From assembly GCA_963774155.1 (NCBI GenBank), contig CAVZDW010000002.1, positions 124,001 to 188,000 on the forward strand: 64,000 bases of DNA. The letters run 5' to 3'. Below the pieces are notes generated by a model. The model was not told the DNA's origin, searched no databases, and saw only the letters and a list, made by a program, of their open reading frames with translations. A program made the position numbers and the translations under genes. The first letter of the stretch is position 1; the number at the start of each line of letters is the position of its first letter. Of the stretch, positions 24,771 to 32,600 are shown in pieces. The DNA is from DASSUW01 sp963774155 (GTDB taxonomy: Bacteria; Actinomycetota; Thermoleophilia; Solirubrobacterales; Solirubrobacteraceae).

Positions 24771-26558
24771 CTATGCCAGTTTGCGTTCGAGGGCCTCGAA
24801 CTGCGACCAGATCTCGGCGGGTAGCCGCTCGCCGAACTTCTCGAGGAACTCGCGCACCTGGACGAGCTCGGAGCGCATGCCCTCCTCGTCCACGCTCAGG
24901 AGCTCCTCCAGCCGCTCGGGGGCGAGATCCAGCCCGCTCGTGTCGAGGTCCTCGGGCCGTGGCACGTAGCCGATCGAGGTCTCGCGGGCCTCGGCCTCGC
25001 CGTCCAGGCGCCGGAAGATCCAGGCCAGCACGCGGGCGTTGTCGCCGAATCCGGGCCAGAGGAACTTGCCGTCCTCGTCCTTGCGGAACCAGTTGACCGT
25101 GAAGATCCCGGGCAGCTTGGCGCCGTCGCGGCGGCCCACCTTCAGCCAGTGGCCGAAGTAGTCGGCCATGTTGTAGCCCGCGAACGGGAGCATGGCCATC
25201 GGGTCGAAGCGCAGGGTGCCGACCTCGCCGGCCGCCGCCGCGGTCGTCTCCGCGCTCATCGTGGCGCCCATGAAGACGCCGTGCTCCCAGTCGAACGCCT
25301 CGCGCACGAGCGGCACCACGTTCGCGCGGCGGCCGCCGAAGAGGAAGGCGTCGACGGCCACGCCGTCGGGGTCCTCCCACTCGGGGGCGATCGACGGGCA
25401 CTGCGAGGCGGGCGCCGTGAAGCGCGAGTTCGGGTGCGCGGCCGGGTGGTCGGCCCCGGGCGTCCAGTCGTTCCCGCGCCAGTCGATCACGTGCTCCGGG
25501 GGCTCGGCCGTCATGCCCTCCCACCAGATGTCGCCGTCGCCGGTCTTGGCGGTGTTGGTGAAGATCGTGTTCCTGGCGATCGTGGCGAGCGCGTTCGGGT
25601 TGGTCTTCGCGCCCGTGTTGGGCGCCACACCGAAGAAGCCGGCCTCGGGGTTGACCGCGTAGAGCCGGCCGTCCGTGCCGAACTTCATCCACGCGATGTC
25701 GTCGCCGATCGTCTCGACGGTCCAGCCCTCGAGGTGGGGGACCATCATCGCCAGGTTGGTCTTGCCGGACGCGCTCGGGAAGGCGCCCGTGAGGACCTTC
25801 GACTTCCCCTCCGGCGACGTGACCTTGATGATCAGCATGTGCTCGGCGAGCCAGCCCTCGTCGCGCGCCATCACCGAGGCGATGCGCAGCGCGAGGCACT
25901 TCTTGCCCAGCAGCGCGTTGCCGCCGTAGCCGGAGCCGAAGGACCAGATCTCCCGCGTCTCGGGGAAGTGGACGATGTACTTCTCCGTGTTGCACGGCCA
26001 GGGCGACGTGTCGTTGGGGGCGCCGACGGTGTGCAGGCAGGGCACGAAGTCGCCGTCGTCGCCGAGCACGTCGAGGGCGCCCTTGCCCATGCGGGTCATG
26101 ATCCGCATGGAGGTCGCCACGTAGGCCGAGTCGGTCAGCTGGACGCCGATCTCGGCGATCGGCGAGCCGAGCGGGCCCATGCTGAACGGCACGACGTACA
26201 GCGTGTGGCCGCGCATCGATCCCTTGAACTTCGAGGCGAGCAGCTCGCGCATCTCGGCTGGATCGCGCCAGTGGTTGGTCGGGCCCGCGTCGGCCTCGTC
26301 GGCGCTGCAGATGAAGGTGCGGTCCTCGACGCGGGCGACGTCGTTGGGGTCCGAGAGCGCGAGGTAGGAGTTCGGGCGCTTGGCGTCGGACAGGCGCTCG
26401 AACGTGCCGGCATCCACGAGCGACTGCGCGAGCCGGTCGTACTCCTCCGCCGATCCGTCGCACCAGTGAACCCGGTCCGGCCGGGTGAGCTCCGCCACCT
26501 CCTCCACCCAGTTGAGCAGCTTCTGGTTCGAGGTCAGGGCGGTGGTCTCGATCGTCAC
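24771..26558 (-). CDS. pckG: Phosphoenolpyruvate carboxykinase (GTP)
   Basis: 595 residues, full length for the GTP-type enzyme, which converts oxaloacetate and GTP to PEP, CO2 and GDP. Motifs: YVVPFSMGPLGSPIAEIGVQ, FGSGYGGNALLGKKCLALRI, P-loop AFPSASGKTNLAM (259-271), DDIAWMKF, NPEAGFFGVAP and GHWLKVG near the end. The start is GTG at 26558. In this family the P-loop normally reads SACGKTN with a hyper-reactive cysteine; here that residue is Ser264. It lies upstream of NAD-GDH on the same strand, a plausible module linking glutamate catabolism to gluconeogenesis. Confidence 0.97.
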   Translation of the reverse strand: MTIETTALTSNQKLLNWVEEVAELTRPDRVHWCDGSAEEYDRLAQSLVDAGTFERLSDAKRPNSYLALSDPNDVARVEDRTFICSADEADAGPTNHWRDPAEMRELLASKFKGSMRGHTLYVVPFSMGPLGSPIAEIGVQLTDSAYVATSMRIMTRMGKGALDVLGDDGDFVPCLHTVGAPNDTSPWPCNTEKYIVHFPETREIWSFGSGYGGNALLGKKCLALRIASVMARDEGWLAEHMLIIKVTSPEGKSKVLTGAFPSASGKTNLAMMVPHLEGWTVETIGDDIAWMKFGTDGRLYAVNPEAGFFGVAPNTGAKTNPNALATIARNTIFTNTAKTGDGDIWWEGMTAEPPEHVIDWRGNDWTPGADHPAAHPNSRFTAPASQCPSIAPEWEDPDGVAVDAFLFGGRRANVVPLVREAFDWEHGVFMGATMSAETTAAAAGEVGTLRFDPMAMLPFAGYNMADYFGHWLKVGRRDGAKLPGIFTVNWFRKDEDGKFLWPGFGDNARVLAWIFRRLDGEAEARETSIGYVPRPEDLDTSGLDLAPERLEELLSVDEEGMRSELVQVREFLEKFGERLPAEIWSQFEALERKLA

Positions 26559-26738
26559 GGGTGTTGATCAACCTCTCATGGCATCGCGAGCGGAAAGATG
26601 GCACTTTGCCACACAGTGTCGAAACCCGATTCAGCAGGCCGCCCAACGAACGAACTGGTGGAACGTCTAGGCCCTAGGGGTCAAGTTCGAGCCACCATTC
26701 GTGCTCTGCGGACTTCATGGTGGTATCTGGTGGCGACG

Positions 26739-28095
26739 ATGGTGACCCTCGCGGTTCTGGCCGCAGGGGTTCAGACGATGACGGTCGCCACCCCGGCTCT
26801 GGCCGAGCAGGACCGGTCCGCGCAGGACGCCGAGGCGGTCGCCGAGCGCGCCATCGTGCCGCGGCCGGCAGCGACCGAGGGCTTCCCCATACCCGCTCTG
26901 GTCGGAGGCGTCGTGCTGGCTTTCGCCGTCGGCCTCGCCGGCGGCCAGGTGCACCGTCGCCGGCGCGCCGCGCACCGGATGCAGGTCGCGCGCGCCCGGC
27001 CCGGGCCCGAGACGACGGCCGCGGTCGCCGCCCCGCCGGCCCCGGTGCGCCCCGCACCGCCCCCGCCCGAGCCGGCAGCCCCGGCGCCGCGGCCGGTCAC
27101 CGTCAAGCCCCCCACCCCGGCCGCACCCCCGCCGCCACCCGAGGCCGCCGAGCGAGAGCGCCGCGAGGCCGAGCGAGCCGAAGCCGAGCGCCGCGAGGCC
27201 GAGCGCGCCGAAGCCGAGCGCCTCGAAGCCGAGCGCGCCGAAGCCGAGCGCCCGAGGCCGAGCGCCTCGAAGCCGAGCGCGCCGAAGCCGAGCGCGCCGA
27301 AGCCGAGCGCCTCGAAGCCGAGCGCGCCGAAGCCGAGCGCGCCGAAGCCGAGCGCCTCGAAGCCGAGCGCGCCGAAGCCGAGCGCCTCGAAGCCGAGCGC
27401 GCTCGAAGCCGAGCGCGCCGAAGCCGAGCGCCTCGAAGCCGAACGCGCCGAAGCCGAGCGCGCTCGAAGCCGAGCGCCTCGAAGCCGAGCGCCTCGAAGC
27501 CGAGCGCCTCGAAGCCGAGCGCGCCGAAGCCGAGCGCGCCGAGGCCGAGCGCGCTCGAAGCCGAGCGCCTCGAAGCCGAGCGCCTCGAAGCCGAGCGAGC
27601 CGAGGCCAGCCGCGACGATCAGGGTGGGGAAAATGGCTCCCACCCCGTCGAGGCGCCGCTGGCCGGCGACCCCGAGGCGGGTTCTCGCCTCGTCCGCCGG
27701 CCGACGAACGGGTGGCGCCAGCGCGGCGGTTCGCCCGCGCGCGGCCCTGGCCGGACGAGGCGGCGGACCTCTGGACCTGCGAGATCGCCTGGAAGGCGGG
27801 ATACCTCAAGTCGACGTTCCGGGCGATGACCGGGCCGCCGGGCGGGCAGCGCCGCAAGGCGATCGCCGAGTCGCCGTCACTCAAGTGGACGCTGATGACC
27901 GACCCCGAGCCGCCGACGTCCGAGATGATCGCCGGGGTCCGGGCGCTGGTGGGCGCGCTGGCGGCGGCCGGCTGGGAGCGCGTCGACCCCGGCGCCGCGT
28001 GGTACGAGCAGCGCTTCCTGTGGCGCGGCAAGGGCGAGCCGACCCCCGTCGTGGTCCCGGACCCGGTCGAGTCCGGCGAGCCGCCGCAACGCTGA
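26739..28095 (+). CDS. Membrane protein with EAER tandem repeats and unknown C-terminal domain, several frame switches
   Basis: The ATG at 26739 opens a hydrophobic leader (MVTLAVLAAGVQTMTVATPA); a second membrane segment is FPIPALVGGVVLAFAVGLAG. A Pro/Ala linker follows, then about 30 copies of the pentapeptide A/L-E-A-E-R (charged helix or coiled coil), then DLWTCEIAWKAGYLKSTFRA ... RVDPGAAWYEQRFLWRGKGE to TGA at 28095. The EAER frame changes near 27250 (-1) and near 27402, 27463 and 27553 (+1 each), and again near 27715. As given it is not one continuous frame: either repeat instability or sequencing error. The function of the C-terminal domain is not recognised. Confidence 0.6.
27145..27605 (+). 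repeat. 15-bp tandem repeat array (EAER-coding)
   Basis: Roughly 30 head-to-tail units of GCCGAAGCCGAGCGC and CTCGAAGCCGAGCGC, with three 16-bp variants containing GCGCTCG and one 14-bp variant at 27250. The unit lacks stops in all six frames, so every frame is open across the array. There are no spacers, so this is not CRISPR. Confidence 0.9.
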
Positions 28096-28147
28096 CGCCA
28101 AGGTCGCGCCAACGTTCCAACAAGGGGCGGAGCCGAGGCTGTGTCCC

Positions 28148-28387
28148 ATGAGCCGCGTCACCTTCGCCACCTTCACCGCCTTCCTGCTGCTCGCCGGCAC
28201 CGCGTCCGCTTCCACGACCGCCGCCGCCGGCCCGAGCCCCACCCCGCTGATCCTCGAGATCCTCCTCGCCGCGATCGTCATCACGGGCATGGCGGTCCGC
28301 CGCCCGGTCTCCCGGGCGCTGGCGGCCCTCCGCCGCGCCCTCACGCCGCAGAAGCGCGCGGCCGCCGCGCGCGCCCGCCGCGCCTAA
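28148..28387 (+). CDS. Small membrane protein with basic tail
   Basis: 79 residues. A signal-peptide-like start (TFATFTAFLLLAGTASA) is followed by a second hydrophobic segment LILEILLAAIVITGMAV and a strongly basic C-terminus (RRALTPQKRAAAARARRA), giving a predicted small integral membrane protein with a positive cytoplasmic tail. The stop overlaps that of the convergent MaoC gene. Function unknown. Confidence 0.6.
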   Translation: MSRVTFATFTAFLLLAGTASASTTAAAGPSPTPLILEILLAAIVITGMAVRRPVSRALAALRRALTPQKRAAAARARRA

Positions 28388-28884
28388 TCCCGCTTCGGGA
28401 CCAGCACGAGCCGCTTGAACTCGGCCACCAGCACGCCGTCCTGGTTGAGGACGCGCGTGTGCACCTTCACGGTCCCGCGGTCGGGCTTCGAGCGCGACTC
28501 GCGCACCTCGAGCACCTCGGTCTCGGCGAACAGCGTGTCGCCGTGGAAGACCGGGGCCGGGTGGCTGAGCTCCTCGGTCGAGAGGTTGGCGATCGCCTTG
28601 CCGGAGATGTCCGAGACGCTCATCCCGAGCGCGAGCGAGTAGACGTACGGCCCGACGACGACGTTGCGGCCCTGCTGGGATCCCGCCGCGTAGACGTCGT
28701 TGATGTGCAGCGGATGGTGGTTCATGGTGATCAGGCAGAAGAGGTGATCGTCCGCCTCCGTCACCGTCTTGGCCGGCCAGTGCTTGTAGACGGCGCCGAC
28801 CTCGAACTCCTCGAAGTAGCGGCCGTAGGGATGCGCGCCCGAGGCCTCGCGGGAGCGCTGATCGGTGTCGACTGAGGTGCTCAT
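28384..28884 (-). CDS. MaoC family (R)-hydratase/dehydratase
   Basis: 166 residues, a single hot-dog domain. YFEEFEVGAVYKHWPAKTVT, DDHLFCLITMNHHPLHIND (the D-x4-H hydratase motif appears as NHHPLHIND) and VVGPYVYSLALGMSVSDISG are MaoC signatures. It hydrates or dehydrates 2-enoyl-CoA type thioesters. It is divergent, with only a 29-bp gap, from the malyl-CoA-lyase-like gene, and their minus-10 boxes abut. In mycobacteria a MaoC protein (Rv2499c) sits beside the CitE-type lyase Rv2498c, a similar pairing. Confidence 0.88.
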   Translation of the reverse strand: MSTSVDTDQRSREASGAHPYGRYFEEFEVGAVYKHWPAKTVTEADDHLFCLITMNHHPLHINDVYAAGSQQGRNVVVGPYVYSLALGMSVSDISGKAIANLSTEELSHPAPVFHGDTLFAETEVLEVRESRSKPDRGTVKVHTRVLNQDGVLVAEFKRLVLVPKRD

Positions 28885-28894
28885 AGGCTCGGGG

Positions 28895-28904
28895 ACTCTA
28901 CGAT
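28895..28904. promoter_or_regulatory. Back-to-back minus-10 boxes of MaoC and CoA-lyase genes
   Basis: TACGAT (28899-28904, plus) ends 9 nt before the ATG at 28914; TAGAGT (28895-28900, minus) ends 10 nt before the MaoC ATG at 28884. The boxes share two base pairs, so the two promoters likely compete. Confidence 0.5.
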
Positions 28905-28913
28905 CCGGCGCCC

Positions 28914-29957
28914 ATGCGCAGCCCCCGTGCCTTCTTCCAGCCGCTCGCCATCGGCGCTCCCGACCCCGTCCGCGAGATCCCCGTCCGCCCGTCGCGGATG
29001 ATCCACTTCCTCGACTTCTCGAACGAGAAGATGGTCGCCAAGGCGGCCGACATCGCGACGAAGACCGACATCCTGCTCGGCAACCTCGAGGACGCGATCC
29101 CGGTCGACCGCAAGGAGGCGGCGCGGGAGGGCCTCATCAAGGTCGGCCGCGAGATCGAGCTCGGCGAGACCGCGCTGTGGACGCGGGTGAACGCGCTCGA
29201 GTCGCCCTGGGTCCTCGATGACCTGACGCAGATCGTCGGCGAGATCGGCGACCGGATCGACGTCGTGATGATCCCCAAGGTCGAGGGGCCCTGGGACATC
29301 CACTACGTGGACCGGCTGCTGGCGCAGCTGGAGGCGCGCGCGAAGCTGGAGCGGCCGATCCTCATCCACGCGATCCTCGAGACCGCGCAGGGCGTGGCCA
29401 ACGTGGAGGAGATCGCCACCGCCTCGCCGCGCATGCAGGGCATGAGCCTCGGGCCGGCCGACCTCGCCGCCTCCCGGCGGATGAAGACGACCCGCGTCGG
29501 CGGCGGCCATCCCGGCTATCGCGTGCTGAGCGACCCGGACGGCTCCGATGGGCCGCGCGCCTCAGCCCAGCAGGACCTCTGGCACTACACGATCGGCCGC
29601 ATGGTCGACGCCTGCGCGGCCGCCGGCATCCTGCCGTTCTACGGGCCGTTCGGCGACATCCGGGACGTCGAGGGCTGCGAGGCCCAGTTCCGGGCCGCGT
29701 ACCTGATGGGCTGCGTCGGGACGTGGTCGCTGCACCCGGTGCAGATCGACATCGCGCGCAAGGTCTTCTCCCCGGATCCCGAGGAGGTCGCCTTCGCCAA
29801 GAAGGTCATCGAGGCGATCCCCGACGGCGCGGGCGTCCACATGATCGACGGCAAGATGCAGGACGACGCCACGTGGAAGCAATGCCGCGTGATGGTCGAC
29901 CTGGCCGAGATGCTGGCCCGGAAGGACCCGGAGCTGGCGGCCGCCTACGACCTCTAG
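28914..29957 (+). CDS. HpcH/HpaI aldolase family CoA-ester lyase (malyl-CoA lyase-like)
   Basis: 347 residues, the length of L-malyl-CoA/beta-methylmalyl-CoA lyases. Signatures: ILLGNLEDAIPVDRKEAARE (metal-binding E-D), ALWTRVNALESPW (substrate Arg), VVMIPKVEGPWD, ILIHAILETAQGVANVEEIA, MQGMSLGPADLAASR and GTWSLHPVQIDIARKVFSPD. It cleaves or condenses malyl-type CoA thioesters (acetyl-CoA or propionyl-CoA plus glyoxylate). It is divergent from MaoC, and a second lyase lies 0.85 kb downstream. Which CoA ester is used is not decidable here. Confidence 0.88.
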   Translation: MRSPRAFFQPLAIGAPDPVREIPVRPSRMIHFLDFSNEKMVAKAADIATKTDILLGNLEDAIPVDRKEAAREGLIKVGREIELGETALWTRVNALESPWVLDDLTQIVGEIGDRIDVVMIPKVEGPWDIHYVDRLLAQLEARAKLERPILIHAILETAQGVANVEEIATASPRMQGMSLGPADLAASRRMKTTRVGGGHPGYRVLSDPDGSDGPRASAQQDLWHYTIGRMVDACAAAGILPFYGPFGDIRDVEGCEAQFRAAYLMGCVGTWSLHPVQIDIARKVFSPDPEEVAFAKKVIEAIPDGAGVHMIDGKMQDDATWKQCRVMVDLAEMLARKDPELAAAYDL

Positions 29958-29962
29958 GGACG

Positions 29963-30106
29963 AAACTGCGGCTGGGTAGGGAGGCTGGAGGGTCGGCCCG
30001 CGTTGGCCACTCCGGAAAGTGGCGTGCTGACGAATGCTCGCTATACGAGCTTTAGTCAGCACAGGACGGCCGATCCCGCTCCCTCAATGCGGGGGTTGAC
30101 TCGCTC
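29963..30106. repeat. Palindromic intergenic element, copy A
   Basis: It fills the gap between two convergent genes. From the left it has ACTGCGGCTGGGTAGGGAGG, then TCGGCC, GCCACTCCGGAA and GGCGTGCTGACG, a central stem-loop (30024-30062), then GGCCGATCCCGCTCCCT and AATGCGGGGGTTGAC at the right. The same ordered blocks occur in copy B at 33865-34024. The outer ends are imperfect inverted repeats. It is probably a REP/MITE-like mobile palindrome or a conserved bidirectional terminator. Confidence 0.6.
30024..30062. terminator. Two-tier stem-loop at centre of copy A
   Basis: GTGCTGAC pairs with GTCAGCAC (8 bp) and inside it GCTCG pairs with CGAGC (5 bp), loop CTATA, with GAAT/TTTA as an internal bulge. 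It sits between convergent stops at 29957 and 30107 and could end transcription both ways. Confidence 0.6.
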
Positions 30107-30763
30107 TCAGCCGAAGCGGAACTTCTGCGGGCAGCTCGAGCGGGGGTTGCCCATGCCGCTGCCGCCGCTGTAACGGAAGCAGCTCGCGTAGCGGAACCGC
30201 CCGTTCCAGGACTTCGGGAGCCGCACGATGGCGGTTGACCGGTAGCGGCCGGCGCGGATCTTCTCGAGCTCGCCCGTCGCCGCCCGCGGGGCGCGGTCGG
30301 CGCCGCGGCGGCCGACGTAGAAGATCGTCGGCTGATCGAGCCGGATCCCGTTCGGGACGCGGTAGCGCTGGGTGAGCCGGATCACCGTCGAGCTGCGTGC
30401 CCGGAAGCTGAGCGTGAAGGCCGGGAAGACGTAGGCGCGATCCTGGTCGGAGACGGCGCCTCCCGTGCTCACCCGCAGGTCGGTGTTGCGGGGGAGCTCG
30501 GTCTCGAACGCGTACGTGCCGTCCGGGTTCGTGACGCCGGTCTCGAGCACCTGGAAGTCGTTCTCGAACGGATAACGGCGGCCCTCGAGCTGCACGGGCT
30601 GGCCCGCGAACGGGAGGCCGTCCGAGAGCGCGCTGCCCGACACCGTCGTGCGCTCGCCGAAGCGGGTCTCAGCGGGGTCGATCTTCATGTCGACGGTCAC
30701 CGCCGCCTGCGCCGCGGGCGCAGCGATCAGCAGCGCGAGTGTGGCCAGGAGCACAGAACGCAC
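30107..30763 (-). CDS. Secreted protein with Ig-like/carboxypeptidase-regulatory-like domain
   Basis: 218 residues from the GTG at 30763, chosen for the signal peptide SVLLATLALLIAAPAAQAA and the TACGCT box 9 nt upstream. The mature part has beta-sandwich sequence (GERTTVSGSALSDGLPFAGQ, then TGVTNPDGTYAFETELPRNT) like bacterial Ig or carboxypeptidase-regulatory modules, and a second unit (TVIRLTQRYRVPNG; AGRYRSTAIVRLPKSWNGRF). Two cysteines near the C-terminus may form a disulphide. Probably exported; function unknown. Confidence 0.75.
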   Translation of the reverse strand: MRSVLLATLALLIAAPAAQAAVTVDMKIDPAETRFGERTTVSGSALSDGLPFAGQPVQLEGRRYPFENDFQVLETGVTNPDGTYAFETELPRNTDLRVSTGGAVSDQDRAYVFPAFTLSFRARSSTVIRLTQRYRVPNGIRLDQPTIFYVGRRGADRAPRAATGELEKIRAGRYRSTAIVRLPKSWNGRFRYASCFRYSGGSGMGNPRSSCPQKFRFG

Positions 30764-30772
30764 GGAGCTTTC

Positions 30773-30778
30773 AGCGTA
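30773..30778 (-). promoter_or_regulatory. Minus-10 box TACGCT before secreted-protein gene
   Basis: On the minus strand TACGCT ends 9 nt before the GTG at 30763. Only 10 bp separate it from the divergent TAGGGT box of the lyase gene. Confidence 0.5.
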
Positions 30779-30788
30779 GCGACGCCGG

Positions 30789-30794
30789 TAGGGT
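30789..30794 (+). promoter_or_regulatory. Minus-10 box TAGGGT before CitE-like gene
   Basis: TAGGGT ends 11 nt before the ATG at 30806, supporting that start rather than the upstream in-frame codon at 30794. Confidence 0.45.
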
Positions 30795-30805
30795 TGCCCG
30801 CTCGC

Positions 30806-31723
30806 ATGCGCCCCCGCCGAACCTGCCACGCCGTTCCCGGTTCCAGCGAGCGCTTCCTCGCCAAGGCCCCCGGCCTGGAGGCCGACGAGGTCTTCCTCGA
30901 CCTGGAGGACGCGGTCGCCGCCAGCGAGAAGCCGCGCGCCCGCGAGCTGGTCATCGCGGCGCTGCGCGAGCAGGACTTCGGGTCCAAGACCGTCGTCGTG
31001 CGCGTCAACGGCACCGACACCCCGCACTACTACCGCGACCTCATCGACGTGGTCGAGCAGGCCGGCGACCGGCTCGACGCGGTGATGGTGCCGAAGGTGC
31101 AGACGCCGGGCGACATCGAGATGACGGCGAAGCTCCTGACCCAGATCGAGATCGCCCGCGAGCTGCAGGTCGGCCGCATCGGGATCGAGGCGCAGATCGA
31201 GGACGCCAAAGGCCTGCTCGCCTGCGAGGCGATCGCCGCCGCTTCGCCGCGGATGGAGACGCTGATCTTCGGGCCCGGCGACTACAGCGCGGCGGTCGGC
31301 ATCCCCGTCACCACGGTCGGCGGCGTCCCGGACCACTACCCCGGCGACCACCTGAACTACGTCTTCTCGCGGCTCGTGGTGGCGGCCCGCGCGGCCGGCA
31401 TCCAGGTCATCGACGGGCCGTACGCCGCGTTCGACGACGAGGACGGGCTGCGCACCCGCGCCCGGCTCGCCCGTGCGCTCGGGATGGACGGCAAGTGGAC
31501 GATCCATCCGCGCCAGATCGCCACCGTCAACGAGGTCTTCACCCCCGCGCGCGACGAGTGGGAGCGGGCCGAGGCGCTGCTCGCGGCCTACCGCGAGGCG
31601 ACGTCGTCCGGCCACGGCGCGGCCCTCTTCGAGGGCGAGATGATCGACGAGGCCAACCGCCGGATGGCCGAGCGCCTTGCGGAGGCGGGCCGCGCCGCCG
31701 GCTATGCCGCCGGCGGCGCGTAG
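30806..31723 (+). CDS. HpcH/HpaI aldolase/citrate lyase family (CitE-like) CoA lyase
   Basis: 305 residues from the ATG at 30806. Signatures: CHAVPGSSERFLAKAP (N-terminal P-G-x3-RF), EVFLDLEDAVAASEKPRARE (metal-binding E-D), TVVVRVNGTDTPHYYRDL (substrate Arg), AVMVPKVQTPGDIEM, RIGIEAQIEDAKGLLACEAI, LIFGPGDYSAAVGI and KWTIHPRQIATVNEVFTP. CitE-like lyases of this size cleave citramalyl- or malyl-CoA. With MaoC and the first lyase it forms a small acyl-CoA neighbourhood (28.4-31.7 kb). Confidence 0.88.
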   Translation: MRPRRTCHAVPGSSERFLAKAPGLEADEVFLDLEDAVAASEKPRARELVIAALREQDFGSKTVVVRVNGTDTPHYYRDLIDVVEQAGDRLDAVMVPKVQTPGDIEMTAKLLTQIEIARELQVGRIGIEAQIEDAKGLLACEAIAAASPRMETLIFGPGDYSAAVGIPVTTVGGVPDHYPGDHLNYVFSRLVVAARAAGIQVIDGPYAAFDDEDGLRTRARLARALGMDGKWTIHPRQIATVNEVFTPARDEWERAEALLAAYREATSSGHGAALFEGEMIDEANRRMAERLAEAGRAAGYAAGGA

Positions 31724-31726
31724 TAC

Positions 31727-32476
31727 TCAGACACAGACCTGACGGCGCAGCCGAGTCACCGCGGGCGGCCGAACCTCCCGCCGCGGTGGATGCGGCTGTC
31801 CCCCGTGCCGCCAGACGGCCTGCCGGCCTTCCGGACCGAGCACATCGATGCCCGTCACTCGCCCGTCCTCGCCGTAGACGATCTCCTTGACGACGGTGGC
31901 GAGTCCTCCACCGTCGTCACAGGAATCCTCTTCCACGCGCGCCAGCCGGCCGCCCTCGTGCCGGTAGCGCTCGCGCGAACACGAGCCGGTCGGTGGCATA
32001 TACCGCTCGCTCTCGACCGGCTTGCCGGCCGCGAGCCGCATCCGGATCACGGATTGCAGCTCGGCGGGCAGGTCCCCGTCACCACATTCGAGCGGTGCAC
32101 GGAAACAGACCACCTCGACCTGATCGCGACTCCACGTCGAGAAGCGCTCGAGCCACACCTCGCCGGTGGCGTCGTACTGGCGCACGCAGACGACGCGCCC
32201 GAGCGCATCGAACCCGATCGCCTCGTGCTCCTGCCACGGCGGCGGCGGGCGATGTAGCCAGCGTCCCGGCGACAGGCCCATCCGCTGCAGGCGCAGCGGC
32301 TCGACGTCCCCATGTCCGGACGTCGGCGTGGCCCATCGCCATCGCACCGCGGCGGTCTCCGCACGCGTGAGCAGCTCCTCATAGCGGTCAGCGAGCCCCT
32401 CAGCTCGCGTCCGCACCCATCCCTCACTGCTGGCGGCCGGCTCCACAACGGCCGCCCGCGACAGCCCTCTCTCCAT
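31727..32476 (-). CDS. Hypothetical protein
   Basis: 249 residues from the ATG at 32476, chosen because a TAGCGT box lies 7 nt upstream. No signal peptide or membrane segment. RHS/YD-like short motifs occur: AIGFDALGRVVCVRQYDATG, GEVWLERFSTWS and VVKEIVYGEDGRVTGIDVLG, i.e. beta turns of the form Y/F-D-x-x-GR-V. The C-terminus is Pro/Arg-rich. I do not recognise a family. Divergent from the ROK gene; the AT-rich palindrome at 32496-32519 lies between them. Confidence 0.6.
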   Translation of the reverse strand: MERGLSRAAVVEPAASSEGWVRTRAEGLADRYEELLTRAETAAVRWRWATPTSGHGDVEPLRLQRMGLSPGRWLHRPPPPWQEHEAIGFDALGRVVCVRQYDATGEVWLERFSTWSRDQVEVVCFRAPLECGDGDLPAELQSVIRMRLAAGKPVESERYMPPTGSCSRERYRHEGGRLARVEEDSCDDGGGLATVVKEIVYGEDGRVTGIDVLGPEGRQAVWRHGGQPHPPRREVRPPAVTRLRRQVCV

Positions 32477-32483
32477 GCCTCGG

Positions 32484-32489
32484 ACGCTA
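32484..32489 (-). promoter_or_regulatory. Minus-10 box TAGCGT before hypothetical gene
   Basis: On the minus strand TAGCGT ends 7 nt before the ATG at 32476. Confidence 0.45.
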
Positions 32490-32495
32490 CCTGCG

Positions 32496-32519
32496 CTTTT
32501 GTCAACGGTCAAGCAAAAG
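32496..32519. promoter_or_regulatory. AT-rich inverted repeat, candidate ROK operator
   Basis: The arms CTTTTG and CAAAAG flank TCAACGGTCAAG in an otherwise GC-rich genome, upstream of the ROK gene and next to the divergent gene's minus-10 box. ROK repressors favour AT-rich dyads, so autoregulation is plausible but inferred. Confidence 0.45.
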
Positions 32520-32600
32520 ATGCGGACCGGATTGACAGATTCACGCAATCTTGGAACGAATCAGGACGCAACCTTGTCCGCTGTGGCATTCTGATACGCG

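Noticed and set aside
26660..26710. Possible tRNA because of a T-arm-like GTTCGAGCC
   Set aside because: No acceptor or D-arm pairing and no cloverleaf could be drawn.
27145..27605. CRISPR-like repeat array
   Set aside because: Units are 15 bp, directly adjacent with no spacers, and code for a charged peptide.
26771..27643. Minus-strand frame of ALGFE/ALGFG five-residue repeats resembling a pentapeptide-repeat protein
   Set aside because: It is the antisense of the EAER array; the apparent A-L-x-F pattern is forced by the 15-bp unit.
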